Assembly: GCF_014204895.1 (NCBI RefSeq)
Contig: NZ_JACHMF010000001.1
Coordinates: forward strand, 1,736,001 to 1,800,000
Reading direction: 5' to 3'
DNA: 64,000 bases
Origin: Paractinoplanes abujensis
GTDB taxonomy: Bacteria > Actinomycetota > Actinomycetes > Mycobacteriales > Micromonosporaceae
This document shows, piece by piece, positions 24,893 to 32,657 of this stretch. The notes under the pieces were generated by a model. The model saw nothing but the letters and a program-made list of their open reading frames with translations. It did no database searches and was not told the DNA's origin. The position numbers were made by a program, and so were the translations under genes. The stretch's first letter is position 1. Each line of letters starts with the position of its first letter.

Positions 24893-26149
24893 ATGATTGC
24901 TCACCCGGGGGTTCGTTTCGCCGACCACACCGTCACCGTGCCGCTCGACCATCGGGATCCGGGCGGTGAGACGATCGAGGTGTTCGCGCGCGAGGTCGTC
25001 GCAGCCGATCGGGCCGGGGAGGATTTGCCCTGGTTGTTGTTCCTGCAGGGTGGGCCGGGAGGCAAGTCGCCGCGGCCGTTGCGGGCCGAGAGCTGGATCG
25101 GCCGGGCCGTGCGCACTCATCGGGTGTTACTGCTCGACCAGCGCGGCACGGGCCGCAGCACGCCGCTCAATGCGAACACGGTCGGCGGGCGTTCGGCCGA
25201 GGAGCTGGCCGACTATGTGAAGTTGTTCCGCGCCGACAGCATTGTGGGCGACGCCGAGGTCCTGCGGGAGCGGGTGGCCGGCGGCGCCCGGTGGGACACG
25301 CTCGGCCAGAGCTACGGCGGCTTCGTGACGATGAGCTATTTGTCGTTCGCGCCGCAGGGCTTGCGCACGTGTTACGTCACCGGCGGGCTGCCCGGGCTGA
25401 CCGCGACGGCCGACGAGGTCTACGCGCGGACATATCCCCGGGTGGCCGCCAAGAACGCCGAGTTCTGCCGCGACTTCCCGCAGGATCGCGCGGCCGTGCG
25501 GCGCATAGCCGATCACCTTGCGTCGGCCGACGTCCGGCTGCCCGACGGGGACCGGCTGACGCCCGAGCGCTTCCGCACGCTCGGTGAGAGCTTCGGCATG
25601 AGTTACGGCTACTCGTACGTGCATTGGCTGCTCGACGAGGCCTGGCACGGCGACCAGCTTTCCGCCACTTTCCTGTACGAGGTGATGGCACACACCGGGT
25701 TCGTGGACAAGCCGCTTTTCGCGTTGCAGGAATACTGTTGCGGCCAGGGCGGGGCCACCGGCTGGGCCGCCGCCCGGGCACTGGCGGAGCGGCCCGAGTT
25801 CGCCGCCGACGCCGATCCTCTGCTGTTCACCGGCGAGATGATGTTCCCCTGGATGTTCGAGCAGATCGCCGCGTTGCGGCCGTTCGCCGGGGCGGCCGGC
25901 ATCCTGGCCGACACCGGCGACTGGCCGGCGCTCTACGACCGGCAGCGGCTGGCGTCCAATGAGGTGCCGGTGGTGGCGGCGGTCTACGCCGACGACATGT
26001 ATGTCGACGCCGGGCTGTCGCTGGAGACCGCGGCCGCCGTGGGCAACGTGCGCACGTGGGTCACCAACGAGCACGAGCACGACGGCCTGCGGACGTCGGG
26101 GGACGCCGTGCTCGGTCACCTCTTCGAGATGGCTTCAGGGTTGCGCTGA
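24893..26149 (+). CDS. Alpha/beta hydrolase, proline iminopeptidase-like
   Basis: A 418-residue cytoplasmic serine peptidase of the S33 family. The oxyanion motif reads LFLQGGPGGKSPRP (usually HGGPG), LLLDQRGTGRST follows, and the nucleophile elbow is LGQSYGGF (GxSxGG). A helical cap lies between about residues 170 and 330. The catalytic His is probably in TNEHEHDG near the C-terminus. Members release N-terminal proline or other residues from peptides. It overlaps the convergent regulator gene by 15 bp. Confidence 0.9.
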   Translation: MIAHPGVRFADHTVTVPLDHRDPGGETIEVFAREVVAADRAGEDLPWLLFLQGGPGGKSPRPLRAESWIGRAVRTHRVLLLDQRGTGRSTPLNANTVGGRSAEELADYVKLFRADSIVGDAEVLRERVAGGARWDTLGQSYGGFVTMSYLSFAPQGLRTCYVTGGLPGLTATADEVYARTYPRVAAKNAEFCRDFPQDRAAVRRIADHLASADVRLPDGDRLTPERFRTLGESFGMSYGYSYVHWLLDEAWHGDQLSATFLYEVMAHTGFVDKPLFALQEYCCGQGGATGWAAARALAERPEFAADADPLLFTGEMMFPWMFEQIAALRPFAGAAGILADTGDWPALYDRQRLASNEVPVVAAVYADDMYVDAGLSLETAAAVGNVRTWVTNEHEHDGLRTSGDAVLGHLFEMASGLR

Positions 26150-26461
26150 CTCGGGGATGACGGCGAGGCCGGAGCGGGCCACGATCTGCTGCAGGGCGGC
26201 GATGTGGCCGGCGAAGGCCTGCTGCCCGTGCGGGCTGAGCCGGACGGAGGTGCGGGCTCGTTTGCCGATGAAAGCCTTGCGGATGTCGACGTAGCCGGCC
26301 TCTTCGAGCGTCGTGAGCTGTTTCGACAGGGCCGAGTCGGTGAGCCCGACCTGGTCGCGCAGAAACTTGAACTCGGCCCACTCGGTGGCGGTCAGCAGGC
26401 TGACGATGGACAGCCGGGTGGGTGCGTGGATGAGGTCGTCGAAGCGCGGCTCGACGCTCAT
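26135..26461 (-). CDS. Small winged-helix transcriptional regulator (HTH_34/MarR-like)
   Basis: A 108-residue DNA-binding protein made almost entirely of a winged helix: FDDLIHAPTRLSIVSLLTATE, then DSALSKQLTTLEEAGYVDIRK as recognition helix and wing, ending VRLSPHGQQAFAGHIAALQQIV. This matches one-domain regulators of the PF13601 type, which are usually paired with a membrane protein. Its ATG overlaps the stop of the upstream membrane protein gene by 4 bp, so the two form one operon. A perfect 20-bp inverted repeat before the operon is the likely binding site. The 3' end overlaps the convergent hydrolase by 15 bp. Confidence 0.9.
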   Translation of the reverse strand: MSVEPRFDDLIHAPTRLSIVSLLTATEWAEFKFLRDQVGLTDSALSKQLTTLEEAGYVDIRKAFIGKRARTSVRLSPHGQQAFAGHIAALQQIVARSGLAVIPESAQP

Positions 26462-26952
26462 CGCGGCCCGGCCAGGGGGCGGCCGGGCGGCCCGGCCAGG
26501 GGGCGGCCGAGCATGACCCGGCGCAGGTAGGCCATCAGGGCCGGACCGCCGAAGGCCAGCCCGGCCGCGACGGGAACGCAGGCCAGGGTGGCGGGGGCGG
26601 GCACGCCCAGGGCGTCCAGCGACAGGCCCAGCCCGATCCCGAGGCCGACCAGGGCCAGCGTGAAGACGGCGATGGCGGCCGCACCGTGCGCGCCGATCAG
26701 GGTGTTGCGGACCTGCACGCGGGAGCGGCGCAGCAGCGCGACGATCAGGCCGGCCAGGCCGAGCGAGTAGGCGACCGAGCCGGTGGCGACGAGCCACGGG
26801 CGGCCGGTTTCGACGGCGGCCACGAACAACAGCATCAGCGCGCCGATGGAGGGCCAGAACCAGCCGGGGACCAGGTTGGCGTCGACCACTTGGGCGCGGC
26901 GGGCCCGGACTTCGGCCAGGGCCAGTTCCGCGTCGATCGGTGGAATCTCCAT
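26458..26952 (-). CDS. Membrane protein paired with winged-helix regulator
   Basis: A 164-residue protein with a cytoplasmic start (IPPIDAELALAEVRARRAQVVD) and four hydrophobic segments (about residues 31-48, 53-72, 88-110 and 120-140). The last 16 residues are a duplicated GRPLAGP-type octapeptide produced by a 24-bp tandem repeat. The family is unknown to me, but similar proteins commonly precede PF13601 regulators and may act as a sensor or anti-regulator. GAGGGGGA is the ribosome site. The promoter TTGCCT-17 bp-CATACT lies inside the large inverted repeat. Confidence 0.8.
   Translation of the reverse strand: MEIPPIDAELALAEVRARRAQVVDANLVPGWFWPSIGALMLLFVAAVETGRPWLVATGSVAYSLGLAGLIVALLRRSRVQVRNTLIGAHGAAAIAVFTLALVGLGIGLGLSLDALGVPAPATLACVPVAAGLAFGGPALMAYLRRVMLGRPLAGPPGRPLAGPR
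26463..26510. repeat. 24-bp tandem duplication at a gene 3' end
   Basis: 26463-26486 and 26487-26510 differ only in the last base; each starts GCGGCCCGGCCAGGGGGCGG. The repeat encodes the last residues of the membrane protein and runs up to the overlapping regulator start. Confidence 0.9.
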
Positions 26953-26972
26953 GTACTTCCCCCTCGGGCCTG

Positions 26973-27021
26973 CACTTGCCTGTCAGGAAAGTATGCCGCT
27001 CACTTTCCTGACAGGCAAGTG
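26973..27021. promoter_or_regulatory. Perfect 20-bp inverted repeat, twin operator over promoter
   Basis: CACTTGCCTGTCAGGAAAGT (26973-26992) and its exact inverse (27002-27021) are separated by 9 bp. Each arm contains the smaller palindrome CCTGTCAGG, so there are probably two binding sites. On the minus strand, TTGCCT and CATACT form a 17-bp-spaced promoter for the membrane protein/regulator operon, overlapping both arms. The structure could also act as a terminator for the deformylase gene, which ends 14 bp away. Confidence 0.75.
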
Positions 27022-27034
27022 GTTTCCCAACGGT

Positions 27035-27568
27035 TCAGTGCGGGCTGGTCTTGAAGGTGGCGTCGGCCCACGCGGCCTCGCTCAAGGTGGCCAGGAGGCG
27101 TTCCTGACCCGCCTCGTCCTGCCGGTCGATGAACAGCACGCCGTCGAGGTGGTCGGTCTCGTGCTGGATGCACCGCGCGAGCAGCCCGGCCCCGACGATC
27201 TGGACCGGGTCGCCGTGCTTGGTCAGGCCGCGGGCGACCACGTTCATCCGCCGCTTGGTGTCCAGGTAGATGCCCGGGATCGACAGGCAGCCCTCCGGGC
27301 CGTACTGATCGTCGTCGTCGGGGAACTCCAGACCCGGGTTGATCAGGTGATCGAGGCGGGTGTCGTTGCCCGGCAGGTCGGGATTGATCGCGAACAGGCG
27401 CAGGCTCACCCCGATCTGCGGGGCGGCCAGCCCGGCGCCGCGCGACTGCTCCAGGGTCTGGCTCAGGTCGCCGACCAGTTTGTGCAACTCGGCATCAAAA
27501 ACGGTCACCGGCTCGGCCACGCGGCGCAGCACCGGGTCGCCGACCTTCCGGATGTCCAACACAGTCAT
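27035..27568 (-). CDS. def: Peptide deformylase
   Basis: A 177-residue Fe2+-dependent enzyme that removes the N-formyl group from nascent proteins. All three motifs are intact: GAGLAAPQIG (motif 1), EGCLSIPG (motif 2, with the Cys metal ligand) and QHETDHLDG (motif 3, HExxH type with both His ligands and the catalytic Glu). The ATG at 27568 is chosen because the conserved VLDIRKVGDPVLR follows directly; the frame stays open upstream but without support. No formyltransferase gene is next to it, so this may be one of several deformylases in the genome. Confidence 0.95.
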   Translation of the reverse strand: MTVLDIRKVGDPVLRRVAEPVTVFDAELHKLVGDLSQTLEQSRGAGLAAPQIGVSLRLFAINPDLPGNDTRLDHLINPGLEFPDDDDQYGPEGCLSIPGIYLDTKRRMNVVARGLTKHGDPVQIVGAGLLARCIQHETDHLDGVLFIDRQDEAGQERLLATLSEAAWADATFKTSPH

Positions 27569-27978
27569 GCCCCGGACGGTACTCGCGTCCAGCCACTGGG
27601 ATCGGGCGTCGCGGGCGGCGCGTTTGGCGATCAAATGGCGCTCTGCCTTCCGCCGCCCGACGACAGGTGCCGCATGCCGCACGGGAACGACCACGCCTGG
27701 CCGGCGCGCACCGCGCCGGGCGCCGCCGGTCACCGCCGTCTCCGCCCGGCGGCGCCGCGCCTCCGCGTCTGCCCGGCCCCGCTGCGCCGCCGCCACGGGT
27801 CCCGGCTCGCCACGCGCCGTTCCCCGCGCTGCCGGGAAGCCGCCCTGCGTCTGTTCCTGCGCGAGCCCGCCCGCTAGACAGGGCGGCGGCCGCCCGCACC
27901 CGACTACCCCGCTGCGCAGACGTGTGTGGTGCCGTTGGTGCCGGTCCAGGATGTATGCGAATCGCATATAGTTGTGCC
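27569..27978. other. 410-bp spacer, extremely GC-rich
   Basis: This stretch between deformylase and the SnoaL-like gene is about 80% G+C. One plus-strand frame (27634-27877, 80 codons, basic and proline-rich) is open, but its second codon positions are as GC-rich as the rest and it has no ribosome site, so I do not call it a gene. The right end holds the palindromic operator at 27954. Confidence 0.5.
27954..27968. promoter_or_regulatory. Palindromic operator TATGCGA-A-TCGCATA
   Basis: A perfect 7-bp inverted repeat around a single base lies 10 bp before the SnoaL-like start, in an AT-richer patch that continues ATAGTT. It is a likely site for the MarR-type protein encoded second in this two-gene unit. 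Confidence 0.6.
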
Positions 27979-28329
27979 ATGGAGGCGCAGGCAGCGATCG
28001 ATGAATGGCATGCGAGTGTGAACTCCGGTGACCTCGCCCGGGCGGCGCAAGCGGTCACCGACCCGGTCGTCGTCCAGGGCCCGCAGGGTGCTGCCGAGCT
28101 CACTCCGGCCCAGTTCGCCGGGTGGGTCGAGCGCTCCGGCATCCGCCTCGAACCCCGCGCGTGGCATCCGATCGGCGCCGGCGTGCTGGTCGTCGAGCAG
28201 GACGCGACCTGGCCGGGCAGCACCGGCCCGGCCCGCGTGGCGACCGTCTTCCGGGTGCGCGACGGCAAGGTGGCCGCGGCGCTGCGCTGTCCCGACCTGC
28301 GGACCGCCCTCGATCAGGCCGCCGCGTGA
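27979..28329 (+). CDS. Small SnoaL/NTF2-like protein
   Basis: A 116-residue protein with the alpha+beta cone fold pattern of SnoaL-like/NTF2-like proteins: AAIDEWHASVNSGDLARAAQAV, TPAQFAGWVERSG, VLVVEQDATWP and ATVFRVRDGKVAAAL. Such proteins can be small hydrolases or isomerases or only ligand binders; no catalytic residue set stands out. Its stop overlaps the start of the MarR gene (GTGA), so the two are co-translated. Start at ATG 27979, right after the operator. Confidence 0.8.
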   Translation: MEAQAAIDEWHASVNSGDLARAAQAVTDPVVVQGPQGAAELTPAQFAGWVERSGIRLEPRAWHPIGAGVLVVEQDATWPGSTGPARVATVFRVRDGKVAAALRCPDLRTALDQAAA

Positions 28330-28895
28330 CCGGGCCGGGGCAGGTCCTGTTCGCGTTCGTGCGGCACTGGTCCCGCCGGACCGGCCCGCCGGAGCAAAAC
28401 CGGGCCGGCCCGTCGGAGCAGAGCCGGGGCGGCCCGTCGGAGCAGAGCCGGGGCGAGCCGCCGGAGCCGCTGGGGCAGGCGCAGGGGCCCCTGGGGCAGG
28501 CGCAGGGGCAGGGACGGGGCGGGCAGGCCGGGCAGGCCGAGCAGGGGCGGCTGGTTCTGGTCACCGAGGCCGTGCTCGCTCTGCGGCAGCGGGGCCGGGC
28601 GGCCACCGTCAACGCCGTCGCCGACGAGATCGGGATCGACCAGAGCGGCGCCTCCCGCCTGATCAGGAGTGCGATCGAAGCCGGTCATCTGGGCCCGGCC
28701 GCCGACGGTGGTGGGGACGGGCGGCGGCGGCCGGTCACGGTCACCGCGGCCGGGCACGAGATGCTCGCGCACGCCCACGAGTGGCAGGAGCGGGTGTTCG
28801 ACCGGCTCACCGAGGGCTGGCCGGCCCGGCGCCGGCGGGACTTTCAGCAGGCCATGAGCGAGTTGATGGAACGCTCGCACACGGTCAGAGGGTGA
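28326..28895 (+). CDS. MarR-family regulator with repeat-expanded linker
   Basis: A 189-residue protein. The winged helix is at about residues 75-140 (LVTEAVLALRQRGRAATVNAVADEIGIDQSGASRLIRSAIEAG, wing near DGRRRPVTVTAAG), followed by a dimerisation helix. MarR proteins normally have a short first helix before it. Here FVRHWSRR is separated from the DNA-binding part by about 45 low-complexity residues made of GPSEQSRG-type and PLGQAQG units. These come from 24-bp and 21-bp DNA repeats. It starts with GTG overlapping the SnoaL-like stop and ends overlapping the convergent gene by 11 bp. Confidence 0.82.
   Translation: MTGPGQVLFAFVRHWSRRTGPPEQNRAGPSEQSRGGPSEQSRGEPPEPLGQAQGPLGQAQGQGRGGQAGQAEQGRLVLVTEAVLALRQRGRAATVNAVADEIGIDQSGASRLIRSAIEAGHLGPAADGGGDGRRRPVTVTAAGHEMLAHAHEWQERVFDRLTEGWPARRRRDFQQAMSELMERSHTVRG
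28383..28511 (+). repeat. Nested tandem repeats: 3 x 24 bp and 2 x 21 bp
   Basis: 28383-28406, 28407-28430 and 28431-28454 are 24-bp units starting GGCCCG(C/T)CGGAGCA; the last two are identical. After a short gap, 28470-28490 and 28491-28511 are two 21-bp units starting CTGGGGCAGGCGCAGGGG. All keep the reading frame of the MarR gene. Confidence 0.9.
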
Positions 28896-29601
28896 GCTGC
28901 CGGCACGCGTGCTCGTAGCGCCAGGCCCAGTCGTCCACCGTGTCGGTGGCCATGCGGAAGAGCAGTGCGCGGGCGACCGCGGGCACGCTCACGCCGGCGT
29001 CGCGCAGCAGCGTGCCGGGCGCGTCGTGCCAGGCCAGGGCGTCGGCGACGACAACCCCTTCCGCGTACGAGGGTGGCCGCCAGTAGGGCGAGACGTCGAT
29101 GATCGCCGGGGGCAGCCCGTCGGCCACGAGCACGTTGCGGGTCAGGTCACAGTGGACGATCTGAGACGCTCCGAGCGGTTCCAGCGCGGCCGTCAGGCGG
29201 GCGGCGATCGGGGCGAAGGCGGGCAGCCAGCGCGGCGGCCGCTCGCCCCACGCGATCCGGTCGGCGACCGCCCAGCGGTCGGTGCGGGCCGCCCACGACG
29301 GCTGCCGGGGCAGGTGCGCGACGGCCCGGTGGAACGCGCGCCCGGCCTCGATCACGGCCACGAAATCGGACGTCTCGGCGCCTTCCAGCCAGCGGGTCGC
29401 CGACCACCCGCCGTGCGCGCCGCACGACCGGGCCAGCCGGAAGCCGGCTGGGACCACGTCGCGCAGCCAGTCACCGGGCGGCGGTTCGGGCTTGAGCACC
29501 AGGTCGCCCGCCCGCCACGACGTGCCCTGCCCGCCTTCGAGCGGCGTCACCGGGCCGCCCGCCACACCGAACGCGCGCAGCACGGGCGCGGGCGGCCTCA
29601 C
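28885..29601 (-). CDS. Aminoglycoside-phosphotransferase-fold protein, TIGR02569-like
   Basis: A 238-residue kinase-fold protein resembling an actinobacterial family of unknown role. It begins RPPAPVLRAFGVAGG with TPLEGGQGTSWRAGDLVLKP, a degenerate glycine-rich loop and the ATP-binding lysine. The catalytic loop is IVHCDLTRNVLV (HxDxxxxN) and the metal-binding Asp is in AIIDVSPYWRP. The GTG at 29601 overlaps the end of the upstream gene by 4 bp, so it is coupled to a PRTase-like partner. The 3' end overlaps the convergent MarR gene by 11 bp. Confidence 0.82.
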   Translation of the reverse strand: MRPPAPVLRAFGVAGGPVTPLEGGQGTSWRAGDLVLKPEPPPGDWLRDVVPAGFRLARSCGAHGGWSATRWLEGAETSDFVAVIEAGRAFHRAVAHLPRQPSWAARTDRWAVADRIAWGERPPRWLPAFAPIAARLTAALEPLGASQIVHCDLTRNVLVADGLPPAIIDVSPYWRPPSYAEGVVVADALAWHDAPGTLLRDAGVSVPAVARALLFRMATDTVDDWAWRYEHACRQLTL

Positions 29602-30374
29602 GGGCGGGCGGCGTTGCGGGCGCGGGCCAACGCCTGCCGTCCCTGCTTGTTGCGCCCGTACGCCACCAGCGCCACCGCCTCGGCCAGCGCCTGCCGGGTC
29701 TCTTCGTCGTGGCGGGGCCCGTCGGGCTCGGACAGCCACTGCTCGGGACGGAACGTACGGGTCAGCTTCACCTGCACGTCGCCGAAGTAGTGCCAGACCG
29801 TGCGGCTCAGCGACACGTTGAGCACCGACCGCGACGGCAGCTCGCGGGGCCACGTCACGTCCTGCTGCCACCGGTACGCGTTCGGGCTGGGTTTGCGCTC
29901 CGCGGTGACCCCGACGAAGCGCAGCTTGCGCCGGATCACCGGCCACGGCTCGCGCTCCTCGTCGACCCAGTCGCGCAGCAGCTCGTACAGCTGGGTGAAC
30001 GTCGAACCCTCGTGCACCACGTCGACGAACGTGATCGGCCGGTCGCGGCGCGCCAGCCTGCGCGGGGTGACCCCGGCCGCCGCCAGCAGCTCGCGGGCCG
30101 CGGCCGTCTCGGCGTGGGTGAGCCGGCGCCGGCCCCGCCGGAACGACAGCGGCAACCGGTGCAGCCCGCCGTCGAGTGCCCCGCCGAGCAGGTCGAACAT
30201 CGAGTCGAGGGAACGCCCGACGAACACCAGGTCACCGCCGCCGGAACGGGCCAGCACCGTGCCGGCGCACTCCACGAGCTGGTCGAGGAAGAACAGGGCC
30301 GGCCGCCGGGTGCCGCCCAGCAGCGACCCGAGCTGGTCGGGCGTCACGAGGTCCCACCGGTAGGGCGCGGTCAC
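29598..30374 (-). CDS. Putative phosphoribosyltransferase-fold protein
   Basis: A 258-residue soluble protein. ITFVDVVHEGSTFTQLYELL resembles the PRPP-binding loop of phosphoribosyltransferases (hydrophobic strand, acidic residue, then G-S/T-T), and the earlier GGDLVFVGRSLDSMFDLL fits the preceding strand-loop of the same fold. It is therefore a candidate nucleobase- or nucleotide-handling protein, but the acidic pair typical of true PRTases is incomplete. The GTG at 30374 starts TAPYRWDLVTPDQLG; the frame remains open to 30449 but that part overlaps the divergent promoter region. Its product is coupled to the kinase-fold protein downstream. Confidence 0.65.
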   Translation of the reverse strand: MTAPYRWDLVTPDQLGSLLGGTRRPALFFLDQLVECAGTVLARSGGGDLVFVGRSLDSMFDLLGGALDGGLHRLPLSFRRGRRRLTHAETAAARELLAAAGVTPRRLARRDRPITFVDVVHEGSTFTQLYELLRDWVDEEREPWPVIRRKLRFVGVTAERKPSPNAYRWQQDVTWPRELPSRSVLNVSLSRTVWHYFGDVQVKLTRTFRPEQWLSEPDGPRHDEETRQALAEAVALVAYGRNKQGRQALARARNAARP

Positions 30375-30451
30375 GGCGGAAAGCGTGCCAGCCGGTGCCG
30401 CCCGGCACAATCGAGATACGCCGGCCCACCGGCGGCGGGTGATGGGCAATC

Positions 30452-31822
30452 ATGGGGGACATGCAGAGTTTCGACGTGGTGGTGGTGGGCGCCGGGCCCG
30501 GTGGCGAGGTCGCGGCGGGGCGGCTGGCCGAGGCGGGCCTCAGCGTGGCGGTCGTGGAAGGTGACCATGTCGGCGGGGAGTGCTCGTTCTATGCGTGCAT
30601 CCCGTCCAAGGCCCTCCTGCGCCCCGGTGAGCTGCTGGAGGAGGCGCGGCACGTGCCCGGCGTGGCCGAGGCCGTGACCGGTTCGCTCGACGTGGCGGCG
30701 GTGCTGCGCCGGCGCGACGAGCTGATCAACAACGAGGACGACAGCGGCCAGGTGCCGTGGCTGCTCGAGCGCGGCATCACGCTGGTGCGCGGCTGGGGCC
30801 GGCTGACGGGGGAGAAGCAGGTCACGGTGGGCGACGAGGTCCTCCAGGCCCGCCGGGCGGTCGTGCTGGCCGGTGGCACCCGGGCCGCCCTGCCCGACGT
30901 GGAGGGCCTGGCCGCGGCCGACCCGTGGACCAACCGGGAGGCGACCACGGCCAAGGACATCCCGGCGTCGCTGGTCGTCATCGGCGCGGGTGTGGTCGGC
31001 TCCGAGATGGCCCAGGCGTACGTGTCGCTGGGCGCGCGCGTCACGCTGATCGCCGGGCGTGGGGTGCTGACCCGCGAGGAGGACTTCGCCGGCGAGCAGG
31101 TGGCCGCGCGGCTGACCGAGCAGGGCGTCGACGTACGGGTGGGGCAGCGGCCCCAGGCCGTGCGGCGCGACGCGGACGGCGTGACGGTGACCCTGACCGA
31201 CGGCAGCACCGTGACCGCCGACGAGATCCTGGTCGCCACCGGCCGTACGCCGCAATCGGTTGACCTCGGTCTGGACGCCGTCGGCGTCAAGGCGGACGGC
31301 TACGTCGAGGTCGACCAGCACATGCGGGTGCCCGGGCAGGACTGGCTGTACGTGATCGGCGACCTCAACGGGCGGGCCCCGTTCACGCACATGGCCAAAT
31401 ACCAGGCGGCCATCGCGTCCGGCGAGATCCTCGGCAAGCCCATGGTGATCGACCACCTGGCCGACGGTCCCGGCGCGCCCCGCGTCATCTTCACGTCGCC
31501 GCAGGTCGCCGCGGTCGGGCACACCACCGCCAGCGCGCGGGCGGCCGGGCTGAACGTCCGCGTGATCGACGTGCCCACCGACGGCAACGCGGGCGGCTCC
31601 TACTCCGGCGGCGTGGTCGGGACCACCCGTTTCCTGGTCGACGAGGACCGCGGCGTGCTGGTCGGCGTCACGGTCACCGGCACCCAGGTGGCCGACTTCC
31701 TGCAGGCCGCGACCATCGCCATCGTCGGCGAGGTGCCGATCAGCCGCCTGCGCCACGCGATCCCGTCGTTCCCCACGCGTTCGGAGATCTGGCTCTACTT
31801 CTTCAACAACCTCGGCATCTGA
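30452..31822 (+). CDS. Pyridine nucleotide-disulfide oxidoreductase, class I
   Basis: A 456-residue FAD/NAD(P) flavoprotein of the dihydrolipoamide dehydrogenase/mercuric reductase group. It has VVVGAGPGGEVAAGRLAEAG at the N-terminus, the redox-active disulfide in GGECSFYACIPSK (Cys-x4-Cys), the NAD-binding VVIGAGVVGSEMAQAY and the FAD motif WLYVIGDLNG. The C-terminal dimerisation domain has RHAIPSFPTRSE, close to the usual HAHPTxxE. The natural electron acceptor is not evident, and no E2 or organomercurial genes are nearby. It could be a soluble transhydrogenase-like or stress reductase. ATG 30452 is used; an ATG three codons later is possible. Confidence 0.9.
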   Translation: MGDMQSFDVVVVGAGPGGEVAAGRLAEAGLSVAVVEGDHVGGECSFYACIPSKALLRPGELLEEARHVPGVAEAVTGSLDVAAVLRRRDELINNEDDSGQVPWLLERGITLVRGWGRLTGEKQVTVGDEVLQARRAVVLAGGTRAALPDVEGLAAADPWTNREATTAKDIPASLVVIGAGVVGSEMAQAYVSLGARVTLIAGRGVLTREEDFAGEQVAARLTEQGVDVRVGQRPQAVRRDADGVTVTLTDGSTVTADEILVATGRTPQSVDLGLDAVGVKADGYVEVDQHMRVPGQDWLYVIGDLNGRAPFTHMAKYQAAIASGEILGKPMVIDHLADGPGAPRVIFTSPQVAAVGHTTASARAAGLNVRVIDVPTDGNAGGSYSGGVVGTTRFLVDEDRGVLVGVTVTGTQVADFLQAATIAIVGEVPISRLRHAIPSFPTRSEIWLYFFNNLGI

Positions 31823-31834
31823 GCCGTAGATGAG

Positions 31835-32569
31835 TCAGTACTGCCCGGACGGTCCTCGGTAGAGTTCGCCGTCCGGGTAGGGCCACGGGTTCTGCGTGCA
31901 CCCGTGCAGGCCCAAGGTCTGCTGCAGCATGACGGGGCCCCTCTCGCCCTTGCCGGGGCACAGTTCGTGGCCGTGGCCGAGCCGGTGCCCCACCTCATGG
32001 TTGACCATGTATTGCCGGTAACCGCGCAGATTGTTCCGGTAACCCGGCACCCCACCGGCCCAGCGCGCCACGTTGAGCACGACCTTGGCCCCGTTACGGC
32101 ACGACGTGTACCCGTCCGACGCATCCGCGCACAACTCGCCGCGCGTCCCCGGGGTGGCGAGGTAGAGGGTGAAGTCGTATCTGTCGCCCGGCCCGACCCG
32201 CCGGAACCGCCAGTCGCCGCCGCCGGTCCACCCGCGCGGGTCGGCCAGGGTCGCCCCGGCCGCCGCCGCGAACCCGGCCACCGACACGCCCCTGATCTCG
32301 CGTTCCACTACCACGCGGTAACGCATCAGCCGCCCCCGCGTGCCCACGATCTCCGCGGAGGCGGCCGCGGTGACCCACCGCCCGCTCCCACGCCGCGGAA
32401 ACGTGATCTTCGTGGGGCGCGGCTTGACCGGCGGGCTGCTGACCACGAGGGCGGGCCCGCCGGTGACCGGCGGCGGCGCCGGCGCCGGGGTGGCCGCGGT
32501 GGTGCCGCACCCGGCCAGTAACCCGCCCAGGAGCGCCGCCGCCATCCACCCGTACGTTCGCATCGTCAT
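31835..32569 (-). CDS. DUF3152 lipoprotein with metzincin-like zinc motif
   Basis: A 244-residue exported protein. The signal ends in a lipobox, GGLLAGCG, with Cys21 as the lipid anchor, followed by a proline-rich linker. The DUF3152 domain contains VNHEVGHRLGHGHELC, which matches the metzincin pattern HExxHxxGxxH, so a zinc peptidase on the outer membrane face is plausible. Four further cysteines (ELCADASDGYTSC, ELCPG, LHGCTQ) could form disulfides. It converges with the flavoprotein gene 12 bp away and is followed upstream by the ABC-F gene on the same strand. Confidence 0.88.
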   Translation of the reverse strand: MTMRTYGWMAAALLGGLLAGCGTTAATPAPAPPPVTGGPALVVSSPPVKPRPTKITFPRRGSGRWVTAAASAEIVGTRGRLMRYRVVVEREIRGVSVAGFAAAAGATLADPRGWTGGGDWRFRRVGPGDRYDFTLYLATPGTRGELCADASDGYTSCRNGAKVVLNVARWAGGVPGYRNNLRGYRQYMVNHEVGHRLGHGHELCPGKGERGPVMLQQTLGLHGCTQNPWPYPDGELYRGPSGQY

Positions 32570-32657
32570 GCCATCCCTCCGAACGACATGACGTGCCGAC
32601 CGGTAACCCCCCGTTGCGTCGTGCCAGAAACGTCACACCTCGACGGCCGAGGTGGGC

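Noticed and set aside
26973..27021. The 20-bp inverted repeat as the ends of an insertion sequence
   Set aside because: The arms are only 9 bp apart, so nothing could be carried between them; operator or hairpin explains it better.
27634..27877. An 80-codon basic, proline-rich plus-strand ORF between deformylase and the SnoaL-like gene
   Set aside because: There is no ribosome site, second codon positions are as GC-rich as third, and no homology is recognisable.
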